A stretch of DNA of 64,000 bases. It comes from an uncultured Bacteroidales bacterium. Its GTDB lineage: Bacteria > Bacteroidota > Bacteroidia > Bacteroidales > G3-4614. The notes under the pieces were generated by a model. It made no database searches, had not been told where the DNA came from, and saw only the letters and a list, made by a program, of their open reading frames with translations. The DNA is taken from positions 1 to 64,000 of the forward strand of contig CASFRS010000019.1 of the NCBI GenBank assembly GCA_949297125.1. The letters are read 5' to 3'. A program made the translations under genes and the position numbers. Every line of letters begins with the position of its first letter. Positions within the stretch are counted from its first letter, which is position 1. Positions 1 through 8,727 of this stretch are shown in pieces.

Positions 1-732
1 CCGTTCGCCGCATGGTTCGTACAGAGCGACGACGGCTTTACGTCCATGTCGTTCAGCCACGTATCGGCATCGGCAGGCGCCGCCGACGGGCGGAACATTG
101 ACGGCCGCTTTGCGGTAGCCATAAACGGCGGAGAGGATGAAGCCCGCATAACGGTGGCCGGAGGCTCGTCCCAATCGTATGTAAGGAACGAGGACGCCAT
201 GTACTTCGCGCCCAACAGCCGTAAAGTATCGCAGCTCTACCTGATAGACGAAGACGGGGCCAAAATAGCCTCCAGCGTAGTGCCCGAGCCGTATTCGGAA
301 GTACGGTTGGCCTACGATGCCGTAACGGCCGGCGAGCAGACGCTGACGGTAACGAGCCTTATACCCGGAACGGCAGTAACGCTTGTAGACAACGAAACCG
401 GCAAGGCTATGCAGATGGGAGAAGGGAGCGAATACACCTTCACGAGCGCGGCCGGGCTTGACAGCGACCGCTTTGTACTGAAGACGGCCAAAGTAGACCT
501 TTCTGGCATAGAAACGGCCGGGGCAGAAGCATCCGGCATAAGCGCGGTAGCAGCCGGCGGGACTATAACCGTTTACGGAGCAGAAGCAGGGAGTGTGATA
601 AGCGTCTATACGGTAAACGGAGCAATGGTAAGCAGCACGGTAGCCGCGGATGCGGAGACCGTCCTTCCGGTATCGGTTAACGGAGTATTGCTTGTAAAGG
701 CAGGCGAAGAAGTAATCAAGGTAGTAAAATAA
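1..732 (+). CDS. C-terminal part of a type IX-secreted surface protein (5' end outside window)
   Basis: The reading frame is open from base 1, so the gene starts to the left of the window and only its last 243 codons are seen. The visible part is rich in Val, Thr, Gly and Ala and looks like tandem beta-sandwich segments. The last 70 or so residues resemble a type IX secretion (Por) sorting tail: a GGTITVYG strand, VISVYTVNG, VNGVLLVKAG and a final EEVIKVVK. In this family the tail directs outer membrane export and is then removed, often with surface attachment through lipopolysaccharide. The N-terminal functional domain is not visible, so no activity can be given. A tiny sorting-signal-like protein follows 75 bases downstream on the same strand. 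Confidence 0.75.
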   Translation, partial: PFAAWFVQSDDGFTSMSFSHVSASAGAADGRNIDGRFAVAINGGEDEARITVAGGSSQSYVRNEDAMYFAPNSRKVSQLYLIDEDGAKIASSVVPEPYSEVRLAYDAVTAGEQTLTVTSLIPGTAVTLVDNETGKAMQMGEGSEYTFTSAAGLDSDRFVLKTAKVDLSGIETAGAEASGISAVAAGGTITVYGAEAGSVISVYTVNGAMVSSTVAADAETVLPVSVNGVLLVKAGEEVIKVVK

Positions 733-807
733 AATAGAAACAGGAGAGGCACAGGAGGAGGGGAAACACCCCTTCTCCCGTAGCCTAAAAAACAAGGAGA
801 AAAAAAG

Positions 808-999
808 ATGAAAAAAGCGATGATAACAGCCGTACTGGCGTTGGTGGCAGTAGGAGCGATGGCGCAGAGCACATCGGCCTTTCCTCCCAATCCGAGCGAT
901 CCTGCCGCAGTACCCATAGCAGAGAGCCTTGCGGCATTGTTCGGTATAGGCGGTGCATACGCATTGCGCCTTATAAGGAAAAAGAAGAACAACGGCTGA
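808..999 (+). CDS. 63-residue secreted mini-protein resembling a PID-CTERM sorting signal
   Basis: It starts with a clear signal peptide (MKKAMITAVLALVAVGAMAQ). The short mature part is Pro/Ala/Ser-rich, then has a VPIAESLAALFGIGGAYAL stretch that looks like a single transmembrane helix, and ends in the basic run RKKKNNG. This order (Pro-Ile-x motif, hydrophobic helix, basic tail) matches the C-terminal sorting signals called PID-CTERM in Bacteroidetes; that match is from memory of the family. After signal peptide cleavage almost nothing remains except the sorting signal. The gene sits just downstream of a type IX-secreted protein and is probably co-transcribed with it. Its role is unknown. 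Confidence 0.7.
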   Translation: MKKAMITAVLALVAVGAMAQSTSAFPPNPSDPAAVPIAESLAALFGIGGAYALRLIRKKKNNG

Positions 1000-1066
1000 G
1001 CCCGGCAACGCAGCCGCAACACAGCAGCAGACATAGCCGCGGCCGTGCCGCGCGTTAGTAAACCGC

Positions 1067-1098
1067 CGAGGGCGACAGGAACCGACCTGCCGCCCTCG
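1067..1098 (+). terminator. GC-rich hairpin after the mini-protein gene
   Basis: A 13-position stem with one A-C mismatch (arms 1067-1079 and 1086-1098, 6-base loop) lies 68 bases after the stop codon. No T-run follows, so it may be an RNA 3'-end stabiliser or a weak terminator. It also lies between this gene and the convergent methyltransferase gene. Confidence 0.4.
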
Positions 1099-1196
1099 CG
1101 CTGTATCAATACCCCTCCTTACTGCATCGGTTGCCGCCTGTACACTCTTTCTCCGGTAATATTTGCGGCATGTATCTTGGCCGGTTCGGTTGCCCG

Positions 1197-1958
1197 CTAT
1201 TCCGTTGCGGCTGTGCTGCGGCGGAATTCCGAGCATACGGCAGCTGTTGCTGCGGCGACATTGAGCGACTCCACTGCGCCGCATATGCCTCTCCTGAACC
1301 GGGGCAGCGATATCCGCCGCGTTACTGTTGCCGCGGTTTTGTCCGATATGCCGTTCCCCTCGTTGCCCATTACTATTACCGCATCGTTTACAAGTGGCGT
1401 AGCGTATATGCTGTCGCCGTCGATGAATGTGCCGTAAACCTCTTTCCCCGTTTCCTTTATCATCTCGGGCAGGCATCCGTACACTACGGTAACCCTTGCT
1501 GCCGCACCCATTGTGGCCTGTACGCATTTGGGGTTGTATATGTCGGCGCATCCGGCCGAGCAGATGATGTTCTCTATCCCGAACCAGTCGGCCGTGCGTA
1601 CGATGCTCCCCATATTGCCGGGGTCCTGTATCCCGTCGAGGGCGAGAACCAGTTTCCCTTTCAGCAGGGCGGGGTCGTACCCGTGCCGCGGAATCTCGAA
1701 TACGGCTATCGCTTCCTGCGGCGACTGCATGAGCGATGCCCGCTTTATCTCTTCGTGCGATGCCGTTACGGTTTCATCGGCGCGGATGTTGCCGTGCCCC
1801 TCCAGCCAGCTTTCCGTTGCCGCCAGCAGGCGGCATTGCAGGTAGGGGGCCATGTCGCATATTATCCTGCCCCCTTCGGCAAGGAACAGGCCGGTTGCCC
1901 GCCTCTCCTTCTTGTTTTCCAGCGAGCGGATGAATTTTATTTTGGCTTTGCTCAGCAT
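1197..1958 (-). CDS. TrmH/SpoU-family RNA 2'-O-methyltransferase
   Basis: The 253-residue protein has the two-part layout of SpoU enzymes: an N-terminal substrate-binding segment (residues 1-95, with KIKFIRSLENKKER and FLAEG) and a C-terminal SPOUT knot. Knot motifs visible are the DGIQDPGNMGSIVRTADWFG segment, NEGNGIS, and ESLNVAAATAAV near the end. Family members use S-adenosylmethionine to methylate ribose 2'-hydroxyls in rRNA or tRNA; the nucleotide target cannot be told from sequence. It starts at an ATG 32 bases after the mazG stop and probably shares a transcript with mazG and the DsbD-like gene. Confidence 0.9.
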   Translation of the reverse strand: MLSKAKIKFIRSLENKKERRATGLFLAEGGRIICDMAPYLQCRLLAATESWLEGHGNIRADETVTASHEEIKRASLMQSPQEAIAVFEIPRHGYDPALLKGKLVLALDGIQDPGNMGSIVRTADWFGIENIICSAGCADIYNPKCVQATMGAAARVTVVYGCLPEMIKETGKEVYGTFIDGDSIYATPLVNDAVIVMGNEGNGISDKTAATVTRRISLPRFRRGICGAVESLNVAAATAAVCSEFRRSTAATE

Positions 1959-1990
1959 CTGTCAGGTTTGTTCGGTTGTACGGCGGCTGC

Positions 1991-2782
1991 TTACAGGCCT
2001 TTCTTTTTTGCTTCATCCCAAAGGGCATCCATTTCGTCGAGCGTACTCTCCCTGAAACTCTTCTGCTGCCTGTCGAGCTGGTTTTCGATGTAGTTGAACC
2101 GGCGGATAAATTTCAGGTTCGTGCGTTCGAGGGCGTTTTCGGGGTTGATTTTGTACAGGCGTCCTGCATTTATCAGCGAGAATATAAGGTCGCCGAATTC
2201 CCCTTCCATTTTATCCCTGTCGCCGTTCTCCGCTTCCGCTTCAAACTCGTTAAGTTCTTCGTGTACCTTTTTCCATACGTCCGTGCGCTTGTCCCAGTCG
2301 AACCCCACGTTGCGGGCCTTGTCCTGTATGCGGTAGGCCTTTACCAGTGCAGGCAATGCCCTGGGGACGCCGGCCAGTACGGTCTTGTTCCCGCCGCGCT
2401 CTTTCAGTTTCAACTCTTCCCAGCTCTTCTCCACGGTTGCCGCGCTGTCGGCCTGTGCCGTCCCGAATACGTGCGGATGCCGGTATATGAGTTTTTCGCA
2501 TATGGCATTGCAGACATCGGCAATGTCGAACGCCCCCTTTTCCGAACCTATTCTGGCATAGAACACTATGTGCAGCAGCAGGTCGCCCAGTTCCTTTTTT
2601 ATATCGGCATCGTTGTTTTCGGTTATCGCCTCGCACAGTTCGTAGGTCTCTTCTATGGTGTTGGCGCGCAGGCTTTCGTTTGTCTGTTTCCTGTCCCACG
2701 GGCATTTCTCGCGAAGCGTATCCATTATGTCGAGAAGCCGTCCGAATGCTTTCAGTTGTTCGTCTCTACTCTGTTCCGTCAT
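1991..2782 (-). CDS. mazG: Nucleoside triphosphate pyrophosphohydrolase MazG
   Basis: At 263 residues it is the full-length, two-MazG-domain form. The N-terminal segment has LREKCPWDRKQT and the metal-binding EETYELCEAI helix (EExxE pattern), followed by ELGDLLLHIVFYARI. A second EFGDLIFSLIN segment lies near residue 210. MazG hydrolyses NTPs to NMP and pyrophosphate, cleaning non-canonical nucleotides and, in some bacteria, lowering ppGpp. The ATG at 2782 overlaps the end of the upstream DsbD-like gene by 17 bases, so the two are translationally close. Confidence 0.95.
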   Translation of the reverse strand: MTEQSRDEQLKAFGRLLDIMDTLREKCPWDRKQTNESLRANTIEETYELCEAITENNDADIKKELGDLLLHIVFYARIGSEKGAFDIADVCNAICEKLIYRHPHVFGTAQADSAATVEKSWEELKLKERGGNKTVLAGVPRALPALVKAYRIQDKARNVGFDWDKRTDVWKKVHEELNEFEAEAENGDRDKMEGEFGDLIFSLINAGRLYKINPENALERTNLKFIRRFNYIENQLDRQQKSFRESTLDEMDALWDEAKKKGL

Positions 2783-4712
2783 ATTGTTTCCTGTATCTGT
2801 TCAGTGCTTTTAGCAGAAACTCGAAGTATTCCGCCGCATTGTCGTTGTAGCCCATTGCCCCTGAAACAGGTTCGCCGTAGGGCGAAAGTATTATCTGGTA
2901 GGGGCTTGCGCTGCTCCCGAACCTTTCCTGTTGCAGCGCCGACCATAACTCGCCGTATGTGTTTACGCGCGTAACCTTCCCGTTTATGCTTACCGGCAGG
3001 CTTTGCGGCAGAACCTCCTTGCTGTCGGTCTTCAGTGCTATTATTGCAAATTCGTTGTTGAGTATTGTCTTTATGGGGGTGAAGTTCCACAGCATCGATT
3101 CCATTACGCGGCTTTCGGCATCGCCTACCGTGGAGAATGTCAGGAGCACGGGGCGTTTCTGCTCGTATGCGTACGACATTCCCCTGTTGTAGTCGTTGAA
3201 CAGGTTGTCCTTGTAGTCGTCGTACAGCGAAAATTCCTGGGTATGCGACGGCGGGATGATAAGGTTTATCATGCTTAGCGGCGCACCCCACAGCCCGGGT
3301 ATCATGTACAGGCAGAAACTGAACGACATTATGGCGGCAATAAGCCGTTTTACCGTTATTTTGGGCGCGGAATCCTTGTCGCGGAGAAACCCGAACGCGC
3401 CGAGCAGGTATACGCCGAGTGCGGCATATATGCTTATCCATATTGCTATGAATATGTCGCGCCCCATTATGTTGTAGCCGTACGACAGGTTTATGTCCGA
3501 AAGGAACGTCAGCGAGTAGGAGAGGATGAAAAATCCTGCTATGCGGTTGAGCGTCGTCAGGCGGGCCTTCGATTCGAGCGTTGCCGTATTCCAGTTGCTG
3601 ACAAGCCCTATTGCCGTGGTTGCGGTAAGGAATGCGGCTATGAACCCGAAGAAGAGGATGAGCGGGCCTGTTATGGGGTCGAACGCTACGCTCTCTTTAA
3701 GGGTCTGCCCTATAAAGCGTCCCGTACAGGAGAATGCGAGTATCAGCACTATCGCCCCGAGTATCAGCAGTTGCAGGAAAGAGGGGGTGTTATCGGGCAG
3801 CCGTATCCCCTTCACCCCGAAAAAATATGCCGCGAGCCCTATGAACAGCACGAACATGGCAATGTTGAAGTAGATGTTCCCGGTAATATCCGTGAAAAAT
3901 CCGTATCCGAAAAGCTGCGTTATAAGCAATCCGGCAAACGGGAAAAGTATTATAAGGGTGAGGTCGTACGACAGTATGTTCACAAGCAGCAGCCTGCGCG
4001 AACTCCTTACTTTGCGGAAACTGTATATCGTCATCAGTATTATCGGCCACAGGCTGGGAAAACAGAGGGCAAGCAGCCCGTTGCTGAACCCCCTGTTGAG
4101 AAGTTCTGTCCCGGTTACCGTTTTCGGCTGCTCGTCTTCGCCGATCTGCCGTATTATGTCTTTTGCCGAGTTCCAGCGTATTACCTCCTCGGGTTCCTGT
4201 ACGGTTGTGTTCCTTGAGTTTTCCGTTGCAGGGGTGTATGCCTTTTCGCCCGGTTTGGCCTCGCCCGGGAGGTTTATGTTGAACCTGTGCCGGGTAGGGG
4301 GCGTGCAGGTCCTGCCGTTGGAGGCCTGGTATATTATGTAGCCCGATATGTTTATGGGGTACGATACGGTCTTTACGGGCAGCGTAAGCACGGCCTTGCG
4401 GCTGTAGCTTTTCATAACCAGTTCAAACAGCGTGTCGTAACTCTCCCTGTACGGCGTGGTTTCATGCAGCGGGCCGTCTATCTTCGCCCCGGTGCATTTC
4501 TCTACCACAACCCTTGTGGGGCGAGGTCCGCCATCCGGGAGCTGCAACCCGTAGACTACCCACCCCTCCGCTATATCGGCCGTGAATACCAGTTCGGCCG
4601 TGTTGCCGCCCTGTTCCGCGAAACTTACGCTCCACGATACGGACTGGGCGCACGGCAACCATACGTTGAGCCATGCTGCAAGGGCTGTTATTATTGTCAG
4701 GTATTTGTTCAT
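2766..4712 (-). CDS. DsbD-like membrane protein with degenerate redox cysteines
   Basis: The 648-residue protein has the three-part order of thiol:disulfide interchange protein DsbD: a signal peptide and periplasmic beta domain (about 22-150), a multi-helix membrane domain (about 205-490) and a C-terminal thioredoxin-like domain (about 510-648). The membrane cysteines are kept, C217 in LALCFP and C329 in FSCTG. The thioredoxin CxxC is gone: the expected position reads VGDAESRVME, with Asp531 and Ser534. In the N-terminal domain the usual first cysteine is Ser131 (ASNGRTC) and only C136 remains. Start chosen at 4712 because the signal peptide follows and a TATCTTTG -7 box lies about 100 bases upstream. 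Electron transfer to the periplasm by the normal relay looks impossible. Confidence 0.8.
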   Translation of the reverse strand: MNKYLTIITALAAWLNVWLPCAQSVSWSVSFAEQGGNTAELVFTADIAEGWVVYGLQLPDGGPRPTRVVVEKCTGAKIDGPLHETTPYRESYDTLFELVMKSYSRKAVLTLPVKTVSYPINISGYIIYQASNGRTCTPPTRHRFNINLPGEAKPGEKAYTPATENSRNTTVQEPEEVIRWNSAKDIIRQIGEDEQPKTVTGTELLNRGFSNGLLALCFPSLWPIILMTIYSFRKVRSSRRLLLVNILSYDLTLIILFPFAGLLITQLFGYGFFTDITGNIYFNIAMFVLFIGLAAYFFGVKGIRLPDNTPSFLQLLILGAIVLILAFSCTGRFIGQTLKESVAFDPITGPLILFFGFIAAFLTATTAIGLVSNWNTATLESKARLTTLNRIAGFFILSYSLTFLSDINLSYGYNIMGRDIFIAIWISIYAALGVYLLGAFGFLRDKDSAPKITVKRLIAAIMSFSFCLYMIPGLWGAPLSMINLIIPPSHTQEFSLYDDYKDNLFNDYNRGMSYAYEQKRPVLLTFSTVGDAESRVMESMLWNFTPIKTILNNEFAIIALKTDSKEVLPQSLPVSINGKVTRVNTYGELWSALQQERFGSSASPYQIILSPYGEPVSGAMGYNDNAAEYFEFLLKALNRYRKQYDGTE

Positions 4713-5065
4713 GGTCCTTCTTCTCTTCCGCCCCTTGAACCTCCCCGTTTCAGGGTAAGGGCCCGCAGGGTCGGGATGGCCGGCAATACGTGCCGCATAT
4801 TTTCGCTGCTTTGCAGCAAAGATAGCATTTATATGCCAACACGCGTACATGCGGGCAGGTTAAAAAATGCAGCAGTCGCCGTTTGTGGCCGCAATGCGGC
4901 TTTTAAGGGAAAGAATACCGCTTTTTACGTATTGCGGTTTTGTCCCGGACGGCATCGGCGGGCGGAGTGTTATTATGTGTTTCATTTTTCACCGTTAAGG
5001 AAAATTGTTGTAACTTCGCCGCACGCGGCGGCGGGTTGCCGTTGCAGGTTTTTTTCGGTAGGGTT
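4713..5065. promoter_or_regulatory. Divergent promoter region between the dsbD-like and nrnA genes
   Basis: On the minus strand a -7 box TATCTTTG (4817-4824) points toward the dsbD-like gene. On the plus strand TTTC (4987-4990), a 20-base spacer and TAACTTCG (5011-5018) form a near-consensus Bacteroidetes promoter for the DHH gene. No gene is visible in the 353 bases. Confidence 0.5.
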
Positions 5066-6094
5066 ATGTCGGAGACTGTTATGGCTGCCGCCGAGGCGGA
5101 GCGTTTGAAAGAGATTCTGTCCGGTTGCCGTTGCGCGGTTGCCGTTGCGCATGTGGCTCCCGACGGCGATGCGGTAGGTTCTACGCTCGCTTTGCAGGGT
5201 GTGTTGTCGGGTATGGGTAAAGAGGCTTATGTAATGCTCCCCGATTCGATACCGGCCACCCTTGCCTTCCTTGAAGGGTCGGAACGGATTCTTGTCTATT
5301 CAGAGAACCGCGCGGAGTGCGATGCGCTGCTCGGCCGGGCCGACCTTGTAGCCTGTCTCGATTTCAATGAGAGCAAGCGCGTGGATATGATGCAGGAGGC
5401 CTTGCTGGCTTCGCCTGCGCGCAAGATAATGATTGACCATCACCTTTATCCGCAACCTTTCTGCGAGTTGACGGTTTCGCGTCCCGAGGTCTCGTCCACA
5501 TCCCTGCTTCTGTACGGGGTCCTGAACCGGATTGGGTGGCGCGACAGGATAGACAGGCGTGTGGCTTCGGCCATATATACGGGCATGATGACCGATACCG
5601 GGAATTTTTCCTATAATTCCAACGACCCGGCCATATATGCGGCAATATCCGACCTGTTGTCGGAGGGGATAGACAAGGACTATATATATACGAAGGCCTG
5701 CAATACTTTCTCGGCCGACAGGCTGAGGCTGTGCGCCTATGCCATATATGAAAAAATGGAACTGTTGCCCGGCGGGGCGGCCCTTATATCGCTTTCGCGC
5801 AGCGAACTCAACGCATACCGCTATGTAAAGGGCGATACGGAAGGGCTGGTAAACGAACCCCTTTCGATAGAGGGGGTCCGGGTGTCGGCTTTCCTGCGCG
5901 AGGAGAAGGGTATGGTAAAGGTGTCGCTGCGGTCAAAGGGCGATTTTGCCGTGAATGTAATCGCTTCGGAGCATTTCGGCGGCGGCGGGCACAGGAATGC
6001 CGCAGGGGGCGAGTTTTACGGTTCGCTGCAGGAGGCCTGCAACAGGTTCCGGGAGGTCATACCCGGATATCTCGATGCCGCTGCCTCACGGTAA
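5066..6094 (+). CDS. nrnA: DHH/DHHA1 phosphoesterase, NrnA-like (oligoribonuclease / pAp phosphatase)
   Basis: Motifs of the DHH superfamily are in order: AHVAPDGDAVGS near residue 30 (motif I), LDFNESKRVD (motif II), MIDHHLYP (the DHH motif) and MMTDTGNFSYNS (motif IV), then a C-terminal DHHA1 domain ending in GGGGHRNAAGG. NrnA-type enzymes degrade 2-5 nt RNAs and dephosphorylate 3'-phosphoadenosine 5'-phosphate. The 342-residue length fits. The start at 5066 is preferred because a promoter -7 box ends at 5018; the frame is open further upstream. An ATG at 5081 is an alternative. Confidence 0.9.
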   Translation: MSETVMAAAEAERLKEILSGCRCAVAVAHVAPDGDAVGSTLALQGVLSGMGKEAYVMLPDSIPATLAFLEGSERILVYSENRAECDALLGRADLVACLDFNESKRVDMMQEALLASPARKIMIDHHLYPQPFCELTVSRPEVSSTSLLLYGVLNRIGWRDRIDRRVASAIYTGMMTDTGNFSYNSNDPAIYAAISDLLSEGIDKDYIYTKACNTFSADRLRLCAYAIYEKMELLPGGAALISLSRSELNAYRYVKGDTEGLVNEPLSIEGVRVSAFLREEKGMVKVSLRSKGDFAVNVIASEHFGGGGHRNAAGGEFYGSLQEACNRFREVIPGYLDAAASR

Positions 6095-6169
6095 CCGGTT
6101 TCGCTTTGCGCATGTTGCGGCACTGTTTTGCCGTAGGGTTTCCGTAACGGGATACTATTTTGTTTGAAT

Positions 6170-6799
6170 ATGGACAGTAAGAGAGGTATATTATCTATTT
6201 GTATGGCGGTTGCCGTGTCGGCAATCGTGCTTTCGGGGTGCGGCAAGGCGCAGACTTATGCCGAGATGTTGAAGCAGGAGAGCGAGTCGATAGACAAGTT
6301 CTTGAGTTACGGCGGCCATTATACCGCTACCATGCCGTCCAATCCGGATGAAATAGCCGCTTCGGGCGACGAAAGGCGCGTCTCCAATACGGTGCCGTTC
6401 TACGAACTTGCCAACGGCGTTTACATGCAGCCGGTAAAAAAGGGGAACGGCACCAAAATAACTACAACGTCGCCAAACAACAAGGTGGCTTTCAGGTTTT
6501 TGCGCGTAAACCTCAATACCTGGGCCGCCTCCCCGCACGATATAGCCATGTTCAATGAAGGAGTGGGCAATTACTTCTACAGCGATATAAGCGACTACTA
6601 TTTCTTTTACGACCCCGTGTACACGGCCTCGTCGTCGCAGTACTATACTTACGGGATGGGGATAGAGTACCCGCTGGCGTACCTTACCGACGAGTCGTCG
6701 TGTTATCTGGTAGTACCGTCGCAAATGGGGTTTTCCGACGGGGTGTCGTCCGTAGTGCCCTATCTCTATTATGTTGAGTACTATATAATATCCAAATAA
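6170..6799 (+). CDS. DUF4827-like lipoprotein
   Basis: Residues 1-25 form a lipoprotein signal with the lipobox VLSGC. The mature protein begins GKAQTYAEMLKQESESIDKFL, typical of a Bacteroidales family annotated as DUF4827, followed by a beta-rich domain with NGVYMQPVKKGNG and an aromatic Tyr-rich C-terminus. The family may be peptidyl-prolyl-isomerase-like (FKBP fold), but no activity is established. The true start is the ATG at 6170; an in-frame TTG precedes it by two codons. It lies 75 bases after nrnA and 20 bases before the mutase gene, so the three are likely one operon. Confidence 0.7.
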   Translation: MDSKRGILSICMAVAVSAIVLSGCGKAQTYAEMLKQESESIDKFLSYGGHYTATMPSNPDEIAASGDERRVSNTVPFYELANGVYMQPVKKGNGTKITTTSPNNKVAFRFLRVNLNTWAASPHDIAMFNEGVGNYFYSDISDYYFFYDPVYTASSSQYYTYGMGIEYPLAYLTDESSCYLVVPSQMGFSDGVSSVVPYLYYVEYYIISK

Positions 6800-6819
6800 C
6801 CTGTAAACGAACAAGGAAT

Positions 6820-8202
6820 ATGACATTGATAAAATCTATCTCCGGTATCAGGGGAACGATAGGCGGCAGTGCCGGCGACGGCCTCTCGCCGCTGGATATC
6901 GTCAAGTTCGCATCGGCGTATGCAACGTTTGTCCGAAGGACGTCAAAATCGGACAGCAACAGGATTGTAGTGGGGAGGGATGCGCGCATATCGGGCAGCA
7001 TGGTCTATTCCTGCGTTGCCGGGGCGTTGACCGGCATGGGGTTCGACGTGGTGAACATAGGGCTTGCCACTACTCCCACAACCGAAATGGCCGTTGTCTG
7101 GGAAAAGGCGTGCGGCGGCATAATAATTACGGCAAGCCATAACCCCAAACAGTGGAACGCGCTTAAACTGCTGAATGAAAAAGGGGAATTCCTGAGTGCG
7201 GCCGACGGCAGGGAGGTGCTGGATATAGCGGCAAGGGAGGATTTCGAGTATGCCGGGGTAGACGGCTTAGGGCGCGAAATTGTATCGGACGATTATACCG
7301 GACGCCATATAAAGGCTGTCCTCGACCTTCCGCTGGTGGATGTAAAGGCTATAAGGGAGGCCGGCTTTACGGTTGCCGTTGATTGCGTGAACTCGGTGGG
7401 CGGGATTGCCGTCCCGCGTCTGCTGGACGCCTTGTGGGTAAAGCGCGTGGAGAAACTCTACTGTACGCCCGACGGGAACTTCCCGCATAACCCCGAACCG
7501 CTTCCGCAACACCTTACGGCAATATCCGACTTTATCAGGAAGGGCGGGGTGGACGTAGGTTTCGTGGTAGACCCCGATGTCGACCGCCTTGCCGTCGTGT
7601 GCGAGAACGGCGATATGTTCGGCGAAGAATATACGCTTGTGGCCTGCGCCGATTACGTGTTGCGGTACACTCCCGGAAGCACGGTGTCGAACTTGAGTTC
7701 GTCGCGGGCATTGGGCGACGTTACCCGTTCGTACGGCGAAAAGTATTATTCGGCTGCCGTGGGCGAAGTAAACGTGGTTGCCAGAATGAAAGAGGTGGAT
7801 GCCGTTATTGGCGGCGAAGGCAACGGCGGGGTAATATATCCTGCCCTGCATTACGGCCGCGACGCCCTTGTTGGTATCGCCCTCTTCCTTACATACCTGG
7901 CAAAGAGCCGGAAAAAGGTGTCGGAACTGAGAGACTCGTATCCGCAGTATTTCATGGCCAAAAAGCGAATGGAACTCGACCCCGCTATGGATACCGACAG
8001 GATATTCGCCGAGGTAAAGGCCCGTTATTCGGAGTATCCGGTATCCGATATAGACGGTATAAAGATTGATTTTCCCGACTGCTGGGTGCAGTTGCGCAAG
8101 TCCAATACCGAGCCTATCGTCCGTATCTATTCCGAGGCAAAAACGATGAAGGCGGCCGAAGCGATAGCCGACGAGGTGATAGGTATTATAAGGTCCGTAT
8201 GA
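6820..8202 (+). CDS. glmM: Phosphoglucosamine mutase / phosphohexomutase
   Basis: The 460-residue alpha-D-phosphohexomutase shows all four active-site segments: TASHNP with the phosphoserine Ser106, the Mg-binding DPDVDRL (251-257), the sugar-binding GGEGNGGVIYP loop near residue 334, and a C-terminal phosphate-binding RKSNTEPIVRIY. GlmM converts glucosamine-6-phosphate to glucosamine-1-phosphate for peptidoglycan and LPS precursors. The GEGNGG loop fits the GlmM/archaeal-type group better than phosphomannomutases, but substrate specificity is inferred. Confidence 0.85.
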   Translation: MTLIKSISGIRGTIGGSAGDGLSPLDIVKFASAYATFVRRTSKSDSNRIVVGRDARISGSMVYSCVAGALTGMGFDVVNIGLATTPTTEMAVVWEKACGGIIITASHNPKQWNALKLLNEKGEFLSAADGREVLDIAAREDFEYAGVDGLGREIVSDDYTGRHIKAVLDLPLVDVKAIREAGFTVAVDCVNSVGGIAVPRLLDALWVKRVEKLYCTPDGNFPHNPEPLPQHLTAISDFIRKGGVDVGFVVDPDVDRLAVVCENGDMFGEEYTLVACADYVLRYTPGSTVSNLSSSRALGDVTRSYGEKYYSAAVGEVNVVARMKEVDAVIGGEGNGGVIYPALHYGRDALVGIALFLTYLAKSRKKVSELRDSYPQYFMAKKRMELDPAMDTDRIFAEVKARYSEYPVSDIDGIKIDFPDCWVQLRKSNTEPIVRIYSEAKTMKAAEAIADEVIGIIRSV

Positions 8203-8372
8203 CGGCTGTAACGGGGTAACCCGTATTTATATATAAGTGTGTACAGGGGTGCAGTACGGAATCCGTTCCGTGTTGCGCCCTCCAGTTTTATCCCTCCGCC
8301 TCTACGGGCGGCTCGGTGCCCCGGTGTATTGCGGTACACCTTTCAGGGACATTCTTGTGCCGTTTCCCTCTG

Positions 8373-8708
8373 TCAGCCGTTGCTCTCTATTACTATCAGG
8401 ACCGAGCCTTCAAGGGTGTCGGTGCTGTATCTGGCGTATAGCTCTTCCTTTATGATTTTTTCCGCCCCCTTGTACGGGGGGAGCCCCGTTGCCGCCGCCG
8501 CGAGCTTTTCGGCTATCTCGGCCTTGTGCGGGGCTGCGCTGCCGTCAAGGATGACGGCCGTACCGTATATGTAGCTTATCCCTTCTGTTTCGCCCTGTAC
8601 GGGGGTTATCATTTCGGGGCGGCCTTGCCTGTCGGTAATCACGGCCCGGTTTATTTCCACTCTGCCGCCTATGCAGAGTGCTGGGTACATGTCTCCTCTT
8701 TTCGGCAT
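8373..8708 (-). CDS. Hypothetical protein, 111 residues
   Basis: I do not recognise a family. The protein begins MPKRGDMYPALCIGGRVEINRAVITD and contains a central helical segment (APHKAEIAEKLAAAATGLPPY) and a hydrophobic last strand (GSVLIVIES). There is no signal peptide or membrane helix, and the initiator could also be Met7. It begins 19 bases after the DUF4296 lipoprotein gene on the same strand, so it is the last gene of the lspA cluster. The amino acid composition and spacing look like a real gene. Confidence 0.6.
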   Translation of the reverse strand: MPKRGDMYPALCIGGRVEINRAVITDRQGRPEMITPVQGETEGISYIYGTAVILDGSAAPHKAEIAEKLAAAATGLPPYKGAEKIIKEELYARYSTDTLEGSVLIVIESNG

Positions 8709-8727
8709 CCGGCGCGTTTTTAAGGGT

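Noticed and set aside
606-1109. 167-codon minus-strand frame
   Set aside because: Overlaps the secreted-protein and mini-protein genes and has no recognisable feature.
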